From assembly GCF_036924515.1 (NCBI RefSeq), contig NZ_JAZHRR010000001.1, positions 7,597,001 through 7,661,000 of the forward strand: a DNA stretch of 64,000 bases, in the 5' to 3' direction. Positions within the stretch are counted from its first letter, which is position 1. Every line of letters begins with the position of its first letter. Origin of the DNA: Bradyrhizobium sp. AZCC 1610. Lineage in GTDB: Bacteria > Pseudomonadota > Alphaproteobacteria > Rhizobiales > Xanthobacteraceae. A program made the position numbers and the translations under genes. The notes below the pieces were generated by a model. The model saw only the letters and a program-made list of their open reading frames with translations, ran no database searches and was not told the DNA's origin. Positions 27,597 through 36,872 of this stretch are shown here, one piece after another.

Positions 27597-27893
27597 CTAA
27601 TCTTGAGGGAAGGCTGAACTCCGCGTAGGCGCTTTGAGGCGAATGATCAGTGTCCGGCCCGTGCGCTTATAGGAGCGGTAGAGGCTGACCATCCGATCGA
27701 TGTTCTGGGCCGAAGCGGCGACTAGCCCAGGCCCTCCGAGCTTTCAAAGAACTCAACGAAGCGCTGTCCGACTTCTGCCTCGGTTGAAAGATGTGATCCG
27801 CGCCGAGGCGACCAAAGTTCGACTATTCCATCAACATGACATCGATCGATGTGGGAGGGTGCGCGATCAAACGTCCAAACAGTGCGGCCCTAC
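27597..27893 (-). pseudogene. Remnant of an MBL-fold (beta-CASP) metallo-hydrolase gene
   Basis: On the minus strand the pieces ALFGRLIAHPPTSIDVMLME, SNFGRLGADHIFQ, TEAEVGQRFVEFFESSEG and LVAASAQNIDRMVSLYRSYK read in order and match the central part of beta-CASP MBL-fold hydrolases. They are split by a TAG at 27823-27825, a frame change near 27790, and another stop and frame change near 27727. Similarity ends after KRTGRTLII, about 20 codons before a stop at 27597. Both ends of the gene are missing. It is a decayed fragment with no likely product. Confidence 0.7.
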
Positions 27894-28155
27894 GTGAACG
27901 GGAATTGGAATCATATGCATCTGGCCAACTCAACGCGTTATGCTTTTCGTCCTCCGTTTAAGGTCCGCTTTTTGGGACGAGGCGGATATGAACCGGCAGC
28001 CAAAACGACTGAATCGCTTGCGCCGCCATCGCCGCAAAGCGGGTCCCCGATGCGCAAGTGGCGATCACCGCAGCGATGACGAACACGCTGCCGAACGGCA
28101 GTGCCGTCCAACGCCAGTCCGCGGGCCGGGCCCACCGGCCCTCACGGCGGGTGCG

Positions 28156-29160
28156 TTACTTATCCAGGACAATTGTGACACGGCGGTTTTTGGCCCGACC
28201 CTCCGGGGTGTCATTGGACTCGACCGGTTGCGTCGCACCGCGACCGTCGGTGGTGAACTTGACGTTGCTGAGCCCGTCTTGCCGGGCGAGCCAATCCTTG
28301 ACAGCCTCCGCGCGGCGCTTCGATAGGTCTTTATTGTAGGCGTCCTTGCCTGTGGAGTCAGTGTGCCCCTCAATCCGGGCGGCCGTTACCTTTCGCTTGC
28401 GCATAATCTTAGCCACTTCTTCCAGCGTGACGACAGCTCCGGGCCGTAAGTCATACTTGTCGAGGTCGAACAAGACATCGCCAGGCAGAGACAAGATCCT
28501 GTCCCCGACTTTGATTTCCGGCTGCGACAACGCAATTCCCGCGCTGGCAAGACCAATAACGATTGGCACCATGAAAATCACGTAGCTGGTGACGAGCCGC
28601 ATCTGAGCGCGGACGTGTGATTCGTGCTCCCATATACGATCGGATACTTTACCGGATCTGCAGAAATAATCCCGTTCGTTAGTCGGTCGACTTTCTCCAA
28701 TGGAGATGTAGTCGGACGGGACGTCTTTAATGTTGCCGGCGAGAACCTTGCTGGCATTTTCGGTCAGCTGCAGCCCTCTCACATAACGCGCGGGATCGTC
28801 CTCACATTTGAATGACAGCGAGGTCCAGCGGTAAAAGTAAACCGTCCCTGCGATTGCTCCGATGATAATCGCTACCCCCGCGACCAGCAGGAAATCTATA
28901 GGTGTGCCCTCGTTCTTGCTCCAGACATAGAGCGCGACCAGGCCGACTCCGGCGATCAATCCAGCCATGCGCACTGGATAATTCCTCAGTTCGGTGGGCG
29001 GCGCCCAGAAGCTCCAACCGGAGGCAAGCGCAATGAACGCGATAGCCGCCATGAGGATCTGACCGCCAGCGGTAACCATCGGCGCCAACGGCCCAAGACT
29101 GTCGAGCATGTTGCGGCGGATTTCGTCGCTGACCTGGAAAAGTTCTTTGAACAAGTCCAT
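28156..29160 (-). CDS. Membrane protein with C-terminal OmpA peptidoglycan-binding domain
   Basis: The 334-residue protein has three hydrophobic helices near the N-terminus (about 34-52, 66-82, 93-110), then a soluble stretch with Cys pairs (FKCEDDPARY, DYFCRSGK). A fourth TM helix follows at about 193-212 (SYVIFMVPIVIGLASAGIAL), then an OmpA-like domain with DVLFDLDKYDLRPGA, ARIEGHTDSTGKDAYN and AKNRRVTIVLDK. The final domain should lie in the periplasm and bind peptidoglycan, anchoring an inner-membrane protein to the wall much as ZorB does. It overlaps the preceding coiled-coil gene by a single base, so the pair is co-transcribed. No named family is recognised for the membrane part. Confidence 0.75.
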   Translation of the reverse strand: MDLFKELFQVSDEIRRNMLDSLGPLAPMVTAGGQILMAAIAFIALASGWSFWAPPTELRNYPVRMAGLIAGVGLVALYVWSKNEGTPIDFLLVAGVAIIIGAIAGTVYFYRWTSLSFKCEDDPARYVRGLQLTENASKVLAGNIKDVPSDYISIGESRPTNERDYFCRSGKVSDRIWEHESHVRAQMRLVTSYVIFMVPIVIGLASAGIALSQPEIKVGDRILSLPGDVLFDLDKYDLRPGAVVTLEEVAKIMRKRKVTAARIEGHTDSTGKDAYNKDLSKRRAEAVKDWLARQDGLSNVKFTTDGRGATQPVESNDTPEGRAKNRRVTIVLDK

Positions 29161-30251
29161 CAGAATGCCAATGTATTGCCGACGCTGGTGTTGGGAGAAG
29201 CAAAAAACACCGCAGGATCGCGGATTACCGGGCCCTCCCGCGGCTTCCCAAGAAAATGGTAGTGACCGATCCGCACACGTTGTGTGGCCGGCGTCGACAG
29301 CGTCGTTCCGAATACTTCCGGTGAGGTGTAGTGTTGTGGATGGTATTGCACCTGGAGACCGCCGGGGGAGCGCGAGTTGAATGTGTAGTCCACATACGAC
29401 GTGTTGGAGTTTTGGAACCAGTTCAGGACGGAGTGTACGCTATCTGCGAACAGTGTCATGAATCCTTTGGTGGCCTGCCGCTGTGGCACAAGCGCTACGC
29501 CGCCAACGGTATTAACCGCCCCCATTACCCAAGTACGCAGCTTGGCAAAGTCGTCGAGATCGGCGTTCGGAGCATGGGCGTCCATTTGTCCGAGCATCCA
29601 GCGAGCGCGCGGATTGAAAATGTCGAATAACGGGGCAACTCCGAGTCCGTTTTGTAGTGCGTCCTTGCCATCGGCGACTGACACCAGCACGCCGCCAAGC
29701 TTGGCCTCGCGTCCAAAGGCCAAGACCCGCAGCGCGTCTTCGAGGTCGGCGGTAAGCTTAATGCGGGCAGATACATCCAGAGCCGGCAGTCTTGAGAGCC
29801 GCCCGTCGGCGTAGAGCTGGTCGCTGACATCGGAAACGAGATCAGCCAGGAGCTCGTGCGCGAAGGTATAATGGCCGGTGGCACGAACCCGTTCGAACTG
29901 CAGCGGATACTGGAGCCGAGGTCCGTACTTGTCGCCAAGTTCGTGAGCTAGCGCGATATCGCTCTCACTGCGATCATCCGTAGCTCGCGCGACTACACGA
30001 TCCTCTATCTTTCGATCCTGCTCATCGCCGACAGCATCCTGTTTCTCTTCCTCGACCTGCCGCCGCTCGCGCAAGTACGTGACCTCTTGCGCCAGCAAGG
30101 CGATCTGCTCCCTCAGCCGCTCGATCTCGGCCAATGCTTCCATGTCCAGCTGGGCGATCTCCGCCCTCAGCCGCTCGATCTCGGCCAATGCTTTCTCGTG
30201 CGCGGCAGCCGTCCGCTGCCGTTGTCTCGCACTGCGATCATCCGTTGCCAT
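29160..30251 (-). CDS. Coiled-coil protein paired with the OmpA protein
   Basis: The start at 30251 (MATDDRS) has GGGAGGGA upstream; the longer frame to 30269 lacks one. The 363-residue protein begins with a coiled coil that repeats ALAEIERLR (near residues 20-55), encoded by a DNA repeat. A second charged coiled coil runs to about 95. The rest (about 105-363) is a globular domain with LGDKYGPRLQYPLQF, FNPRARWMLGQ and a Tyr/His-rich stretch VQYHPQHYTSPEVFG. It has no signal peptide. It lies one base from the OmpA gene, so the two probably form a membrane-linked complex. The globular part is unlike families I know, and its relation to defence or the eCIS cannot be judged. Confidence 0.6.
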   Translation of the reverse strand: MATDDRSARQRQRTAAAHEKALAEIERLRAEIAQLDMEALAEIERLREQIALLAQEVTYLRERRQVEEEKQDAVGDEQDRKIEDRVVARATDDRSESDIALAHELGDKYGPRLQYPLQFERVRATGHYTFAHELLADLVSDVSDQLYADGRLSRLPALDVSARIKLTADLEDALRVLAFGREAKLGGVLVSVADGKDALQNGLGVAPLFDIFNPRARWMLGQMDAHAPNADLDDFAKLRTWVMGAVNTVGGVALVPQRQATKGFMTLFADSVHSVLNWFQNSNTSYVDYTFNSRSPGGLQVQYHPQHYTSPEVFGTTLSTPATQRVRIGHYHFLGKPREGPVIRDPAVFFASPNTSVGNTLAF

Positions 30252-31204
30252 CGCGGGGATCCCTCCCATCGAAGACTAAGATACCGCTCGACAATCCGGG
30301 GTTGAACTATAGCAGAAGCCTGTGCCGCGGGCGAGCCGGATTTGTCCCCCTACCGTTGATTAGGGTAGGCCATAGACACGCAAGTCCGAAAGGAGCTGCG
30401 ACGGCGGCTCTTAGCCCATCACGTCATTTTCGGGCGCCGCAGCATTTCGCCTCTTTCGGAGCGAAGTGGACATTGCGCGACGCTTACGCTGCCGAATTTA
30501 TGTCAGGCGCATTTGTTGAGAAAGAAACGGCTGAATTCCTTTCGACTCACCCAAAAGACCCGCTCTTGCGGTCGAAGCTCCAAGCATCAGAGTTTTGTGG
30601 CGGCGCAATAACCGCTTTTTGGAAGGAGATCAGTGCTAGACAGATCAATGTGATACGCGCGATTCAGGTGGGTGGTTTCTACTGAGCTAGCATCTTCGAA
30701 AAAGGCAACAAAATCGGTGACGTCGTCGTCGCCGACCACGTTAAGCGGTGATACGGCCCGCTGCTCTGGCCTCTGCGGCATAAGCGGATATCGAGTCGCA
30801 GGTCCGGCGACCTCGGTCGCCGAGATCCAGCGCGGCGACATCCATTGCACCATCCTCGATCTTGACGTCGATCGGCGCGTAGTGCCGAGGCTTTCGCGCA
30901 AGCGCGAGTTTGTGTCGTAGCTGATGCGGCGCATTGCCGGTCCGGGCCAAACCGGGCCGAACGGCGCGGCGACTCTTGTCCAGCATTCTGCTCAACGACC
31001 CACACGTTCACACGTGCCTTGAGTGTCTCCGGACAAATCTGTCCACTTCCTCGAATCCGACCGGGACATCTATGTCCGAGCTGGATCCTGAGCGCATGCA
31101 CCAAGCTCACCTATGTCGTTGATTTGTGGAGGCTCGTACTTTTTCTGGACTTGTGGCATCGCGATTGCACTGCATGCAGCTGAGAACAAGGCGATCGCCC
31201 AACC
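30252..31204. other. Long region without a convincing gene, before the eCIS locus
   Basis: Several short frames occur on both strands but none has a recognisable product or good start site. An inverted repeat CCTACC/GGTAGG lies at 30349-30369. The base composition changes here: the part before about 30700 is mixed, and after about 31200 the DNA is clearly richer in G+C. The region probably holds the promoter of the eCIS operon on the plus strand and that of the coiled-coil gene on the minus strand, and may contain decayed mobile-element DNA that I could not identify. Confidence 0.4.
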
Positions 31205-31789
31205 ATGGCCAGCTTTTCAGTCATCGCAGATGTGTCTGCAACGTTACAACGCCTCCTAGATACAGCGCTCACTCCTCTAGGGGTTTCGGCACGACTGCAC
31301 GACCTCGGCACGCCGGTACCGACGAATCCGGCGATGCTCACGATCTTCCTGTATGAGGTGATCGAAGACGCCGCCTCGCGCAACCGACCAGACAGACGCC
31401 GACTCATCGGGCCAAATGCATTCGAATTCGAGCGAGCGCCGATGGCATTGCTGCTCAAGTACCTCATCACACCGTGGAGTGGTGACGCCGCCACGGACCA
31501 TCGAATTCTTGGCCGCGCGATGCAGGTGCTGTACGACAACGCCGTGCTAGAGGGCACGCAGCTGCAGGGCAGTCTAGCCAACACCAACGACACGCTCAAG
31601 ATCACTATCACGCCGCTGTCGATGGATGAGCGCACCAAGGTCTGGTTCGCGGTGCAGCGGACCTATCGGCTCTCTTCCGCATACGAAGTGCGCGTGGTCA
31701 ATCTCGACTCGAGCCGGCGCGAAACGCGACCGCCCGTGCGCGAGTACCACCGCCACATAGGCACGCGCGTCGAAGAGGTGTCGCCGTGA
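31205..31789 (+). CDS. DUF4255 protein, Pvc16-type tail cap of the eCIS
   Basis: The 194-residue protein has the DUF4255 pattern: N-terminal FSVIADVSATLQRLLDTAL, then MLTIFLYEVIEDAASRNR, then MALLLKYLITPW and HRILGRAMQVLYDN. In contractile injection systems this protein caps the distal end of tube and sheath and sets the end of assembly. It is the first gene of the cluster, ahead of the sheath and tube genes. Its stop overlaps the next start (GTGA). There is little Shine-Dalgarno sequence upstream. It is cytoplasmic, as expected for a particle assembled inside the cell and released by lysis. Confidence 0.88.
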   Translation: MASFSVIADVSATLQRLLDTALTPLGVSARLHDLGTPVPTNPAMLTIFLYEVIEDAASRNRPDRRRLIGPNAFEFERAPMALLLKYLITPWSGDAATDHRILGRAMQVLYDNAVLEGTQLQGSLANTNDTLKITITPLSMDERTKVWFAVQRTYRLSSAYEVRVVNLDSSRRETRPPVREYHRHIGTRVEEVSP

Positions 31790-32451
31790 ATCCGCTGCAG
31801 GCCTTGCGCAGCCCCGAGCATTCGCTGCTCTGCAGCCCCATCGGCCTGCAGGTGATCGATTCGTTCACGAACGCCGCGCCACTCGCGCCATTCCGTGCGC
31901 GCGTGGACGTGCAGGTGGGCACGGCGTGGCTAGAAACACTGCTGCGGCCCACGCACACACCGTCCGGCATGCTGACGCTTCCCGGACTCGGGCGCCGTGC
32001 CAATCCCACGGTCAACTCCGCACAGCAGCGCTATCGGCTGCGCATCGAATCCGCCGAATACATCGCCGACTACCGGCGCACCACCGACGGCTTCGGGTTC
32101 CTGGTGCCACCGTACGACGATCTCAATCCGCCGGCGATTCCGAATGCCAACATACGCATCCTCGCGCTGCATCCGTCCCCAAACTACCCCTACGGGGGCC
32201 CGGTGCGGGTCGTCCACGGGCGCGTCCGCGAGACCAACCGTTCGCCGGTGCGCGACGCCGTGGTCGAGTTCCAGGGACTCGACCGTGCCATGACCGACGA
32301 GCGCGGCGAGTTCGCGTTCGGCCTGCGCCGCGCGCCCGCGAGCGGACCGATCGTGCTTGACGTGCATCACGACCGCAGCGCGCGTTCGCAAAGTTTCACC
32401 CTGCAGCTCCCCGCGGCGCTGCAGGCCAATCAAATCCTCACGCTCGTCTAG
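31786..32451 (+). CDS. eCIS protein with carboxypeptidase-regulatory-like domain
   Basis: This 221-residue protein starts with GTG overlapping the previous stop. Its first half includes DSFTNAAPLAPFRARVDVQV and AEYIADYRRTTDGFGFLVPP. A C-terminal beta-sandwich segment has VVHGRVRETNRSPVRDAVVE, DRAMTDERGEFAFGL and IVLDVHHD, typical of carboxypeptidase-regulatory-like domains. These are found as decorations on phage and CIS particles. It lies nine bases before the main sheath gene, so it could be a particle-surface or cap-associated protein. I know no direct Pvc counterpart, and the role is inferred from position. Confidence 0.6.
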   Translation: MNPLQALRSPEHSLLCSPIGLQVIDSFTNAAPLAPFRARVDVQVGTAWLETLLRPTHTPSGMLTLPGLGRRANPTVNSAQQRYRLRIESAEYIADYRRTTDGFGFLVPPYDDLNPPAIPNANIRILALHPSPNYPYGGPVRVVHGRVRETNRSPVRDAVVEFQGLDRAMTDERGEFAFGLRRAPASGPIVLDVHHDRSARSQSFTLQLPAALQANQILTLV

Positions 32452-32460
32452 GAGAGCTCT

Positions 32461-34785
32461 ATGGCCGAATACCTGAGTCCCGGAGTCTACGTAGAAGAAA
32501 TCGACGCAGGTCCCAAACCGATCGAAGGAGTGAGCACCTCGACGGCGGGCGCCGTGGGCGTGACGATGCGTGGCCCGACGCAGGGCCGGCAAGGCCCGTA
32601 CAGCGGCAAGCCCGAGCTGGTCACCTCCTTTGCGGAGTTCACCCGCAAGTTCGGTGGTTATCTGCCCGAACCTTCGGCCGCGAACATGGCGACAGCCACG
32701 GCGACGCTCGGCGACTGGTGGAAATTCCCGCTGGCCGTCAAGGCCTTCTTCGACAACGGCGGCCAGCGCATTTACGTCAAGCGGGTCGTCAGTGGAAACG
32801 CGGTGCGTGCCGAGACGACGCTCGGCACCGGCGTGGTCAGCGAACTGGTCCAGAACGCCGTCGCGGCCGACACGACGCTGCGCTTGCGGCACCTGATCGG
32901 CATCGACAACGGCACCAATCTGACGTTGGTCATCAACGGCGTGGCTGCTGCCGCTCCCGTGACTGTGCAGTCCTATGCCGGCTCCGGCACCGTGACTCTT
33001 ACCGCGCCCGTCGGCCAGGACCTCGTGGCAGGGCGAGACTGGATAGTGGTTTCCGTGCGCACGGCCGCGCCGGCTGCCGCCACCCCCGATCCGCGTCTGC
33101 GTGTGCAGGCGAAATCGGAAGGCGCCTGGGGCGGCGATGAAACCGCGCTCCCGCCGGAAACCGGCATCCTCGCCGGCTCCGGCGTGAGTGCGCAGATCCG
33201 GCCGATGGTTGGAGCCAGCCTGCGCTTCTCGCCGGGCGTACCGGTTACCACGACCGCCGCGGCTCCGGCTAACATCGCCGCGGCCGGACAGACCGCCATC
33301 CAGGTAGCGGCGCTCGGAACCTTCGCCGCCAACGACATCGTCGAGATCGGCGGGCAGCAGTTCACGGTTGCCGCGGTGGCGCCGGGTCCACCGGCGACCA
33401 TCACCGTGAATGGGAATGGCACCCCCACGCCGGTCGCTGCGAACGCTGTGATCACGCGCGCCGGGCCGCTCAACACCGCGACGACGTTCAACGTGTCCAG
33501 TCCCGGGTCGGCCTACGTGGGCGCGCTGCTCGAATTCGACGATGGCCAGGCCAAGGAAATCCAGGTCGTCACGGCCATCAACGGCAACCAGGTCACGGTG
33601 GGCGCTAATCTCAACGGCCGGTACACCGAAGCCCATCGCATCCGCATCATCGAGGCGGAAGTGCTGGTGCGCTACCGCAACCGGTTCGCGGTCGAACAGA
33701 CCGAGACCTTCTCCAACCTGCGTTTCATCGACGACGGCACGCCAAACTACTTTGCGCGCGCCGTCAACGACCGCTCCGTGCTCGCGACGCTGACGGTTGG
33801 CGCGGCCTTTGTGACCCCGAGTTCTCTCGCGACCTTCCCGAGCGTGCCGGCGGCAGTGGCACCGGCGCCGGAGCGGCTGTGGGTGGATCTCATCGGCGGC
33901 CGCGACAACCTGAACACGTTGGCACCGGAGGATTTCATCGGCGTCGACGGCGGCAGCGGCAATCGCACCGGCATCCAGTCGCTCGAGGACATCGACGAAG
34001 TGTCTATCTGCCTTGTGCCGGGCATTCACTCCACGGGGGTGCACGACGCGCTGATCAGTCACTGCGAAACTCTCAAGGATCGCTTCGCCATCCTCGATCC
34101 GCCGGGGGGTATCGACATCGAGGGGGTTCGCACCTTCCGCGAGCCGATCGACACCAAGTACGCGGCGCTCTACTACCCGTGGCTGGAAGTGCGCGATCCA
34201 TCGCTGCGCCGGGAGATCGAAATGGCGCCGTCCGCGCACATGGCGGGCATCTACGCGCGCGTCGACGTCGACCGCGGCGTACACAAGGCGCCCGCCAACG
34301 AAGTCATTCGCGGCATCACGCGCATCGCCGCCGACGTGACCAAGCGCGAGCAGGACATGCTCAACCCGCGCAACATCAACGTGCTGCGTTTCTTCCCCGG
34401 CCGCGGCAACCGCGTGTGGGGCGCGCGCTGCGTCACCTCGGACGCGGCGTGGAAATACATCAACGTGCGGCGCCTGTTCATCATGATCGAAGAATCTATC
34501 GACGAAGGCACGCAGTGGGTGGTGTTCGAGCCCAATGACGAGCCTACCTGGGCGCGCGTGCGGCTAAGCATCACCAACTTCCTGACAACCCAGTGGCGCA
34601 ACGGCGCGCTGCAGGGCACGGCTGCGAACGAGGCGTTCTTCGTCAAGTGCGACCGCACGACGATGACCCAGGACGACATCGACAACGGCCGGCTCATCTG
34701 TGTCATTGGCATTGCGCCCGTGAAACCCGCCGAGTTCGTCATCTTCCGCATTCAGCAGAAGACGCTCGATGCCAACACGAATTGA
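32461..34785 (+). CDS. Contractile sheath protein 1
   Basis: This 774-residue tail sheath protein starts MAEYLSPGVYVEEIDAG, the N-terminal arm shared by phage and Pvc sheaths. The C-terminal part (about 450-774) carries the conserved fold: YYPWLEVRDPSLRREIE, PSAHMAGIYARVDVDRG, WKYINVRRLFIMIEESI, ending in ICVIGIAPVKPAEFVIF. Residues about 130-440 form a large insertion rich in Ala, Thr and Val with short repeats, most likely an outward-facing decoration domain. It surrounds the tube and contracts to drive it through a target membrane. It is much longer than the second sheath, so it may be the main outer-surface subunit. The next gene, a tube protein, starts 12 bases later. Confidence 0.93.
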   Translation: MAEYLSPGVYVEEIDAGPKPIEGVSTSTAGAVGVTMRGPTQGRQGPYSGKPELVTSFAEFTRKFGGYLPEPSAANMATATATLGDWWKFPLAVKAFFDNGGQRIYVKRVVSGNAVRAETTLGTGVVSELVQNAVAADTTLRLRHLIGIDNGTNLTLVINGVAAAAPVTVQSYAGSGTVTLTAPVGQDLVAGRDWIVVSVRTAAPAAATPDPRLRVQAKSEGAWGGDETALPPETGILAGSGVSAQIRPMVGASLRFSPGVPVTTTAAAPANIAAAGQTAIQVAALGTFAANDIVEIGGQQFTVAAVAPGPPATITVNGNGTPTPVAANAVITRAGPLNTATTFNVSSPGSAYVGALLEFDDGQAKEIQVVTAINGNQVTVGANLNGRYTEAHRIRIIEAEVLVRYRNRFAVEQTETFSNLRFIDDGTPNYFARAVNDRSVLATLTVGAAFVTPSSLATFPSVPAAVAPAPERLWVDLIGGRDNLNTLAPEDFIGVDGGSGNRTGIQSLEDIDEVSICLVPGIHSTGVHDALISHCETLKDRFAILDPPGGIDIEGVRTFREPIDTKYAALYYPWLEVRDPSLRREIEMAPSAHMAGIYARVDVDRGVHKAPANEVIRGITRIAADVTKREQDMLNPRNINVLRFFPGRGNRVWGARCVTSDAAWKYINVRRLFIMIEESIDEGTQWVVFEPNDEPTWARVRLSITNFLTTQWRNGALQGTAANEAFFVKCDRTTMTQDDIDNGRLICVIGIAPVKPAEFVIFRIQQKTLDANTN

Positions 34786-34797
34786 TAGGAGAGCACC

Positions 34798-35265
34798 ATG
34801 CCGGCTGTTTATCGAGACGATCCCTACCCGAGTTACTGCTTTCGCATCGAGGTGACGGGCGTGAGCGCCGACGGCGCCGCGGTGAAGGGCTCATTCTCTG
34901 AGGTCGCGGGACTGGAAGTGGCCGTCGATCCCATCGACTACCGCAATGGCAGCGAAGACATTCGCGCGCGCAAGCTCCCGGGCCTCAAGAAATTCACCAA
35001 CATCACGCTCAAGCGCGGCCTCATCGGCGACCTCGGGTTCTGGAATTGGATCCTAGAGGGCCAAAAGGGGAAGGTGCAGCGCGCCGACGGCTCAGTCGTG
35101 CTCATGGACGAGACCGGCCAGAAGGAAGTGATGCGCTGGAACTTCGTGCGCGGCTGGCCCTGCAAGTGGACCGGGCCGGGCATGAACGCGAAGAACAACG
35201 AAGTAGCGATGGAGACGCTCGAGATCTGCCACGAAGGGTTGCACATCGACGGTGAGGCGCCATGA
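34798..35265 (+). CDS. Inner tube protein 1 (gp19/Hcp-like)
   Basis: The 155-residue protein has the tail-tube pattern: YPSYCFRIEVTG, FSEVAGLEVAVDPIDYRNG, LPGLKKFTNITLKRGLIGD, then NFVRGWPCKWTGPGMNA and VAMETLEICHEGL. These hexamers stack into the inner tube that carries cargo and the spike. The length is normal for the family. It shares ATGA with the following sheath gene, so the two are translationally coupled. It is the main tube candidate because it directly follows the long sheath. Confidence 0.93.
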   Translation: MPAVYRDDPYPSYCFRIEVTGVSADGAAVKGSFSEVAGLEVAVDPIDYRNGSEDIRARKLPGLKKFTNITLKRGLIGDLGFWNWILEGQKGKVQRADGSVVLMDETGQKEVMRWNFVRGWPCKWTGPGMNAKNNEVAMETLEICHEGLHIDGEAP

Positions 35266-36872
35266 TGCTGGAAGCGCGCCGACCCGGGTTGTACGTGGAG
35301 CGAACGCCGGCACCGCCAGTGCTCGCGCCGCTGCGCTCGGATATCGCGGCGTTCGCCGGCCGCGCGCGGCGGGGACCGGTGGGAGTGCCCGTGCGAATCG
35401 AAGGTTGGCGGGAATTCGAGCGGGTGTTTGGCGGGCTCGGGACGGCGACACATCTTTCTTATGCGGTGCGGGGCTACTTCGAGAATGGCGGCCAGGTGGC
35501 CTATGTACTGCGTGTCGGCCGAGTGGCCGATGCTGATGACCGCGCATTGCCGCGGCCATTCGTGTGCGCGCGCCGCTCGATAATGCTGGGCGCCATCACC
35601 GTGAATGTATTCGCCGCAAGCCCCGGAGCCTGGGCGAATCGCGCGCGCGTAGTCTTCTCGCTGAAGCGTGCCGGAGTGGGCGTGCCGCGACTCGCCATCC
35701 GCGTGGAAACGGATGATGAGCCCGACGAGTTCATCGGGCCGATCAAGCTCGACGCCCGCGCGCTCGCCGAAGAGCCCGGCGACTCGGAGTTGGATCCATT
35801 GGTACGCGCCATCACAAACCGCTCCGATCGAATACGCGTCGAAACCACGCTCAAGGACATGCAGACGCGCGCGGCGCAACAGCCGCGCACCGACTGGGAC
35901 GTCGAACTCGGCGGCGGTGTCGACGGTGAGGCCGCGCAGCCCCTGTACCTAGACGCTCTGACGGCGCTGTGCGACCAGGTGGAGCCCGCGCTGCTCGCAT
36001 TCCCCGACCTCGGGCTCGACATCGCGGGCGATCAGGAGCGCGCGGACATCCTGCGCGAAGCCATCTTGCGCTGCGAGGAACTCAAGGACCGGATGGTCCT
36101 CACCGAGATGCCCGCGGATGGCGATGAGTTCCGCCATCCGCCCCTGGATTTCGATGCGACCGTGCAATGGTCGCACGCGCTTCGCAATGAGGACCTGCCG
36201 GGAGGCGCACGTTCCGCGGCCTTTTATCATCCCTGGCTGCGTGTGAGCGATCCGCTCGGTGGTGTCGTCACGCCGCTGCGCGACGTGCCGCCCTGCGGCC
36301 ACGTGGCGGGAATCGTCAGCCGCTCGGATCGCGAGCGCGGCGCCTCGTACACACCCGCGAACCTGCCCGTGTACGACGCGGTCGACCTGTCGCGCAGCTT
36401 CGCTGAACCCGTGGAGATCGAATTCAACCGCCTCGGGATCAACATGATCCGTTGCGCGCCCGGGTCGGGACTCATGGTGTGGGGCGGCGGGACGCTGGCG
36501 CGTTCCAGCACGGCGGACGAGCGCGAGAACCGCTTCGTCGCGCATCGCCGGCTCATCAACCGACTAGTGCGCGCCATCCGCCGCGTCGCCGAGCCGCTGG
36601 TCTTCGACAACAACGGTCCGGAGCTCTGGTTGACTATCTACCGCGGTGTCAACAGCGTGTTGTTCGAAGCCTTCCAGCACGGCGCGCTCAAGGGCAGCCG
36701 CCCGGAGGAGGCATACCAGATCCGCTGCGACGCAACGCTCAACACACCCGACGTCATCGATCTCGGCCAGGTGTTGTGCGAGATCGAGGTCGCGCCCGCG
36801 GCGCCGATGGAATACATCCTGCTGCGTCTGTCGTTCGGAGGTGACGGCCGGTTGGAGGTCTTCGAATCATGA
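35262..36872 (+). CDS. Contractile sheath protein 2
   Basis: This 536-residue protein has a sheath N-terminus (MMLEARRPGLYVERTPA), FGGLGTATHLSYAVRGYFENGG and a C-terminal fold with FYHPWLRVSDPLGG, CGHVAGIVSRSDRERG, LINRLVRAIRRVAEPLVFDN and LRLSFGGDGR. It lacks the large insertion of sheath 1. Many eCIS loci have two or more sheath paralogues, one of which forms the ring next to the baseplate or varies the particle. It overlaps the previous tube gene and the next tube gene by four bases each. Which of the two sheaths is the bulk subunit cannot be settled from sequence. Confidence 0.9.
   Translation: MMLEARRPGLYVERTPAPPVLAPLRSDIAAFAGRARRGPVGVPVRIEGWREFERVFGGLGTATHLSYAVRGYFENGGQVAYVLRVGRVADADDRALPRPFVCARRSIMLGAITVNVFAASPGAWANRARVVFSLKRAGVGVPRLAIRVETDDEPDEFIGPIKLDARALAEEPGDSELDPLVRAITNRSDRIRVETTLKDMQTRAAQQPRTDWDVELGGGVDGEAAQPLYLDALTALCDQVEPALLAFPDLGLDIAGDQERADILREAILRCEELKDRMVLTEMPADGDEFRHPPLDFDATVQWSHALRNEDLPGGARSAAFYHPWLRVSDPLGGVVTPLRDVPPCGHVAGIVSRSDRERGASYTPANLPVYDAVDLSRSFAEPVEIEFNRLGINMIRCAPGSGLMVWGGGTLARSSTADERENRFVAHRRLINRLVRAIRRVAEPLVFDNNGPELWLTIYRGVNSVLFEAFQHGALKGSRPEEAYQIRCDATLNTPDVIDLGQVLCEIEVAPAAPMEYILLRLSFGGDGRLEVFES

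Noticed and set aside
30587..30934. 115-codon minus-strand frame in the gap before the eCIS
   Set aside because: No recognised product, no start site, and overlapping frames of similar length on both strands; not called as a gene.
31930..34284. 784-codon open frame on the minus strand opposite sheath 1
   Set aside because: It is a high-GC shadow of the sheath gene: His/Arg/Ala-rich composition, no domain, no start site, and the plus-strand frame is clearly a sheath.
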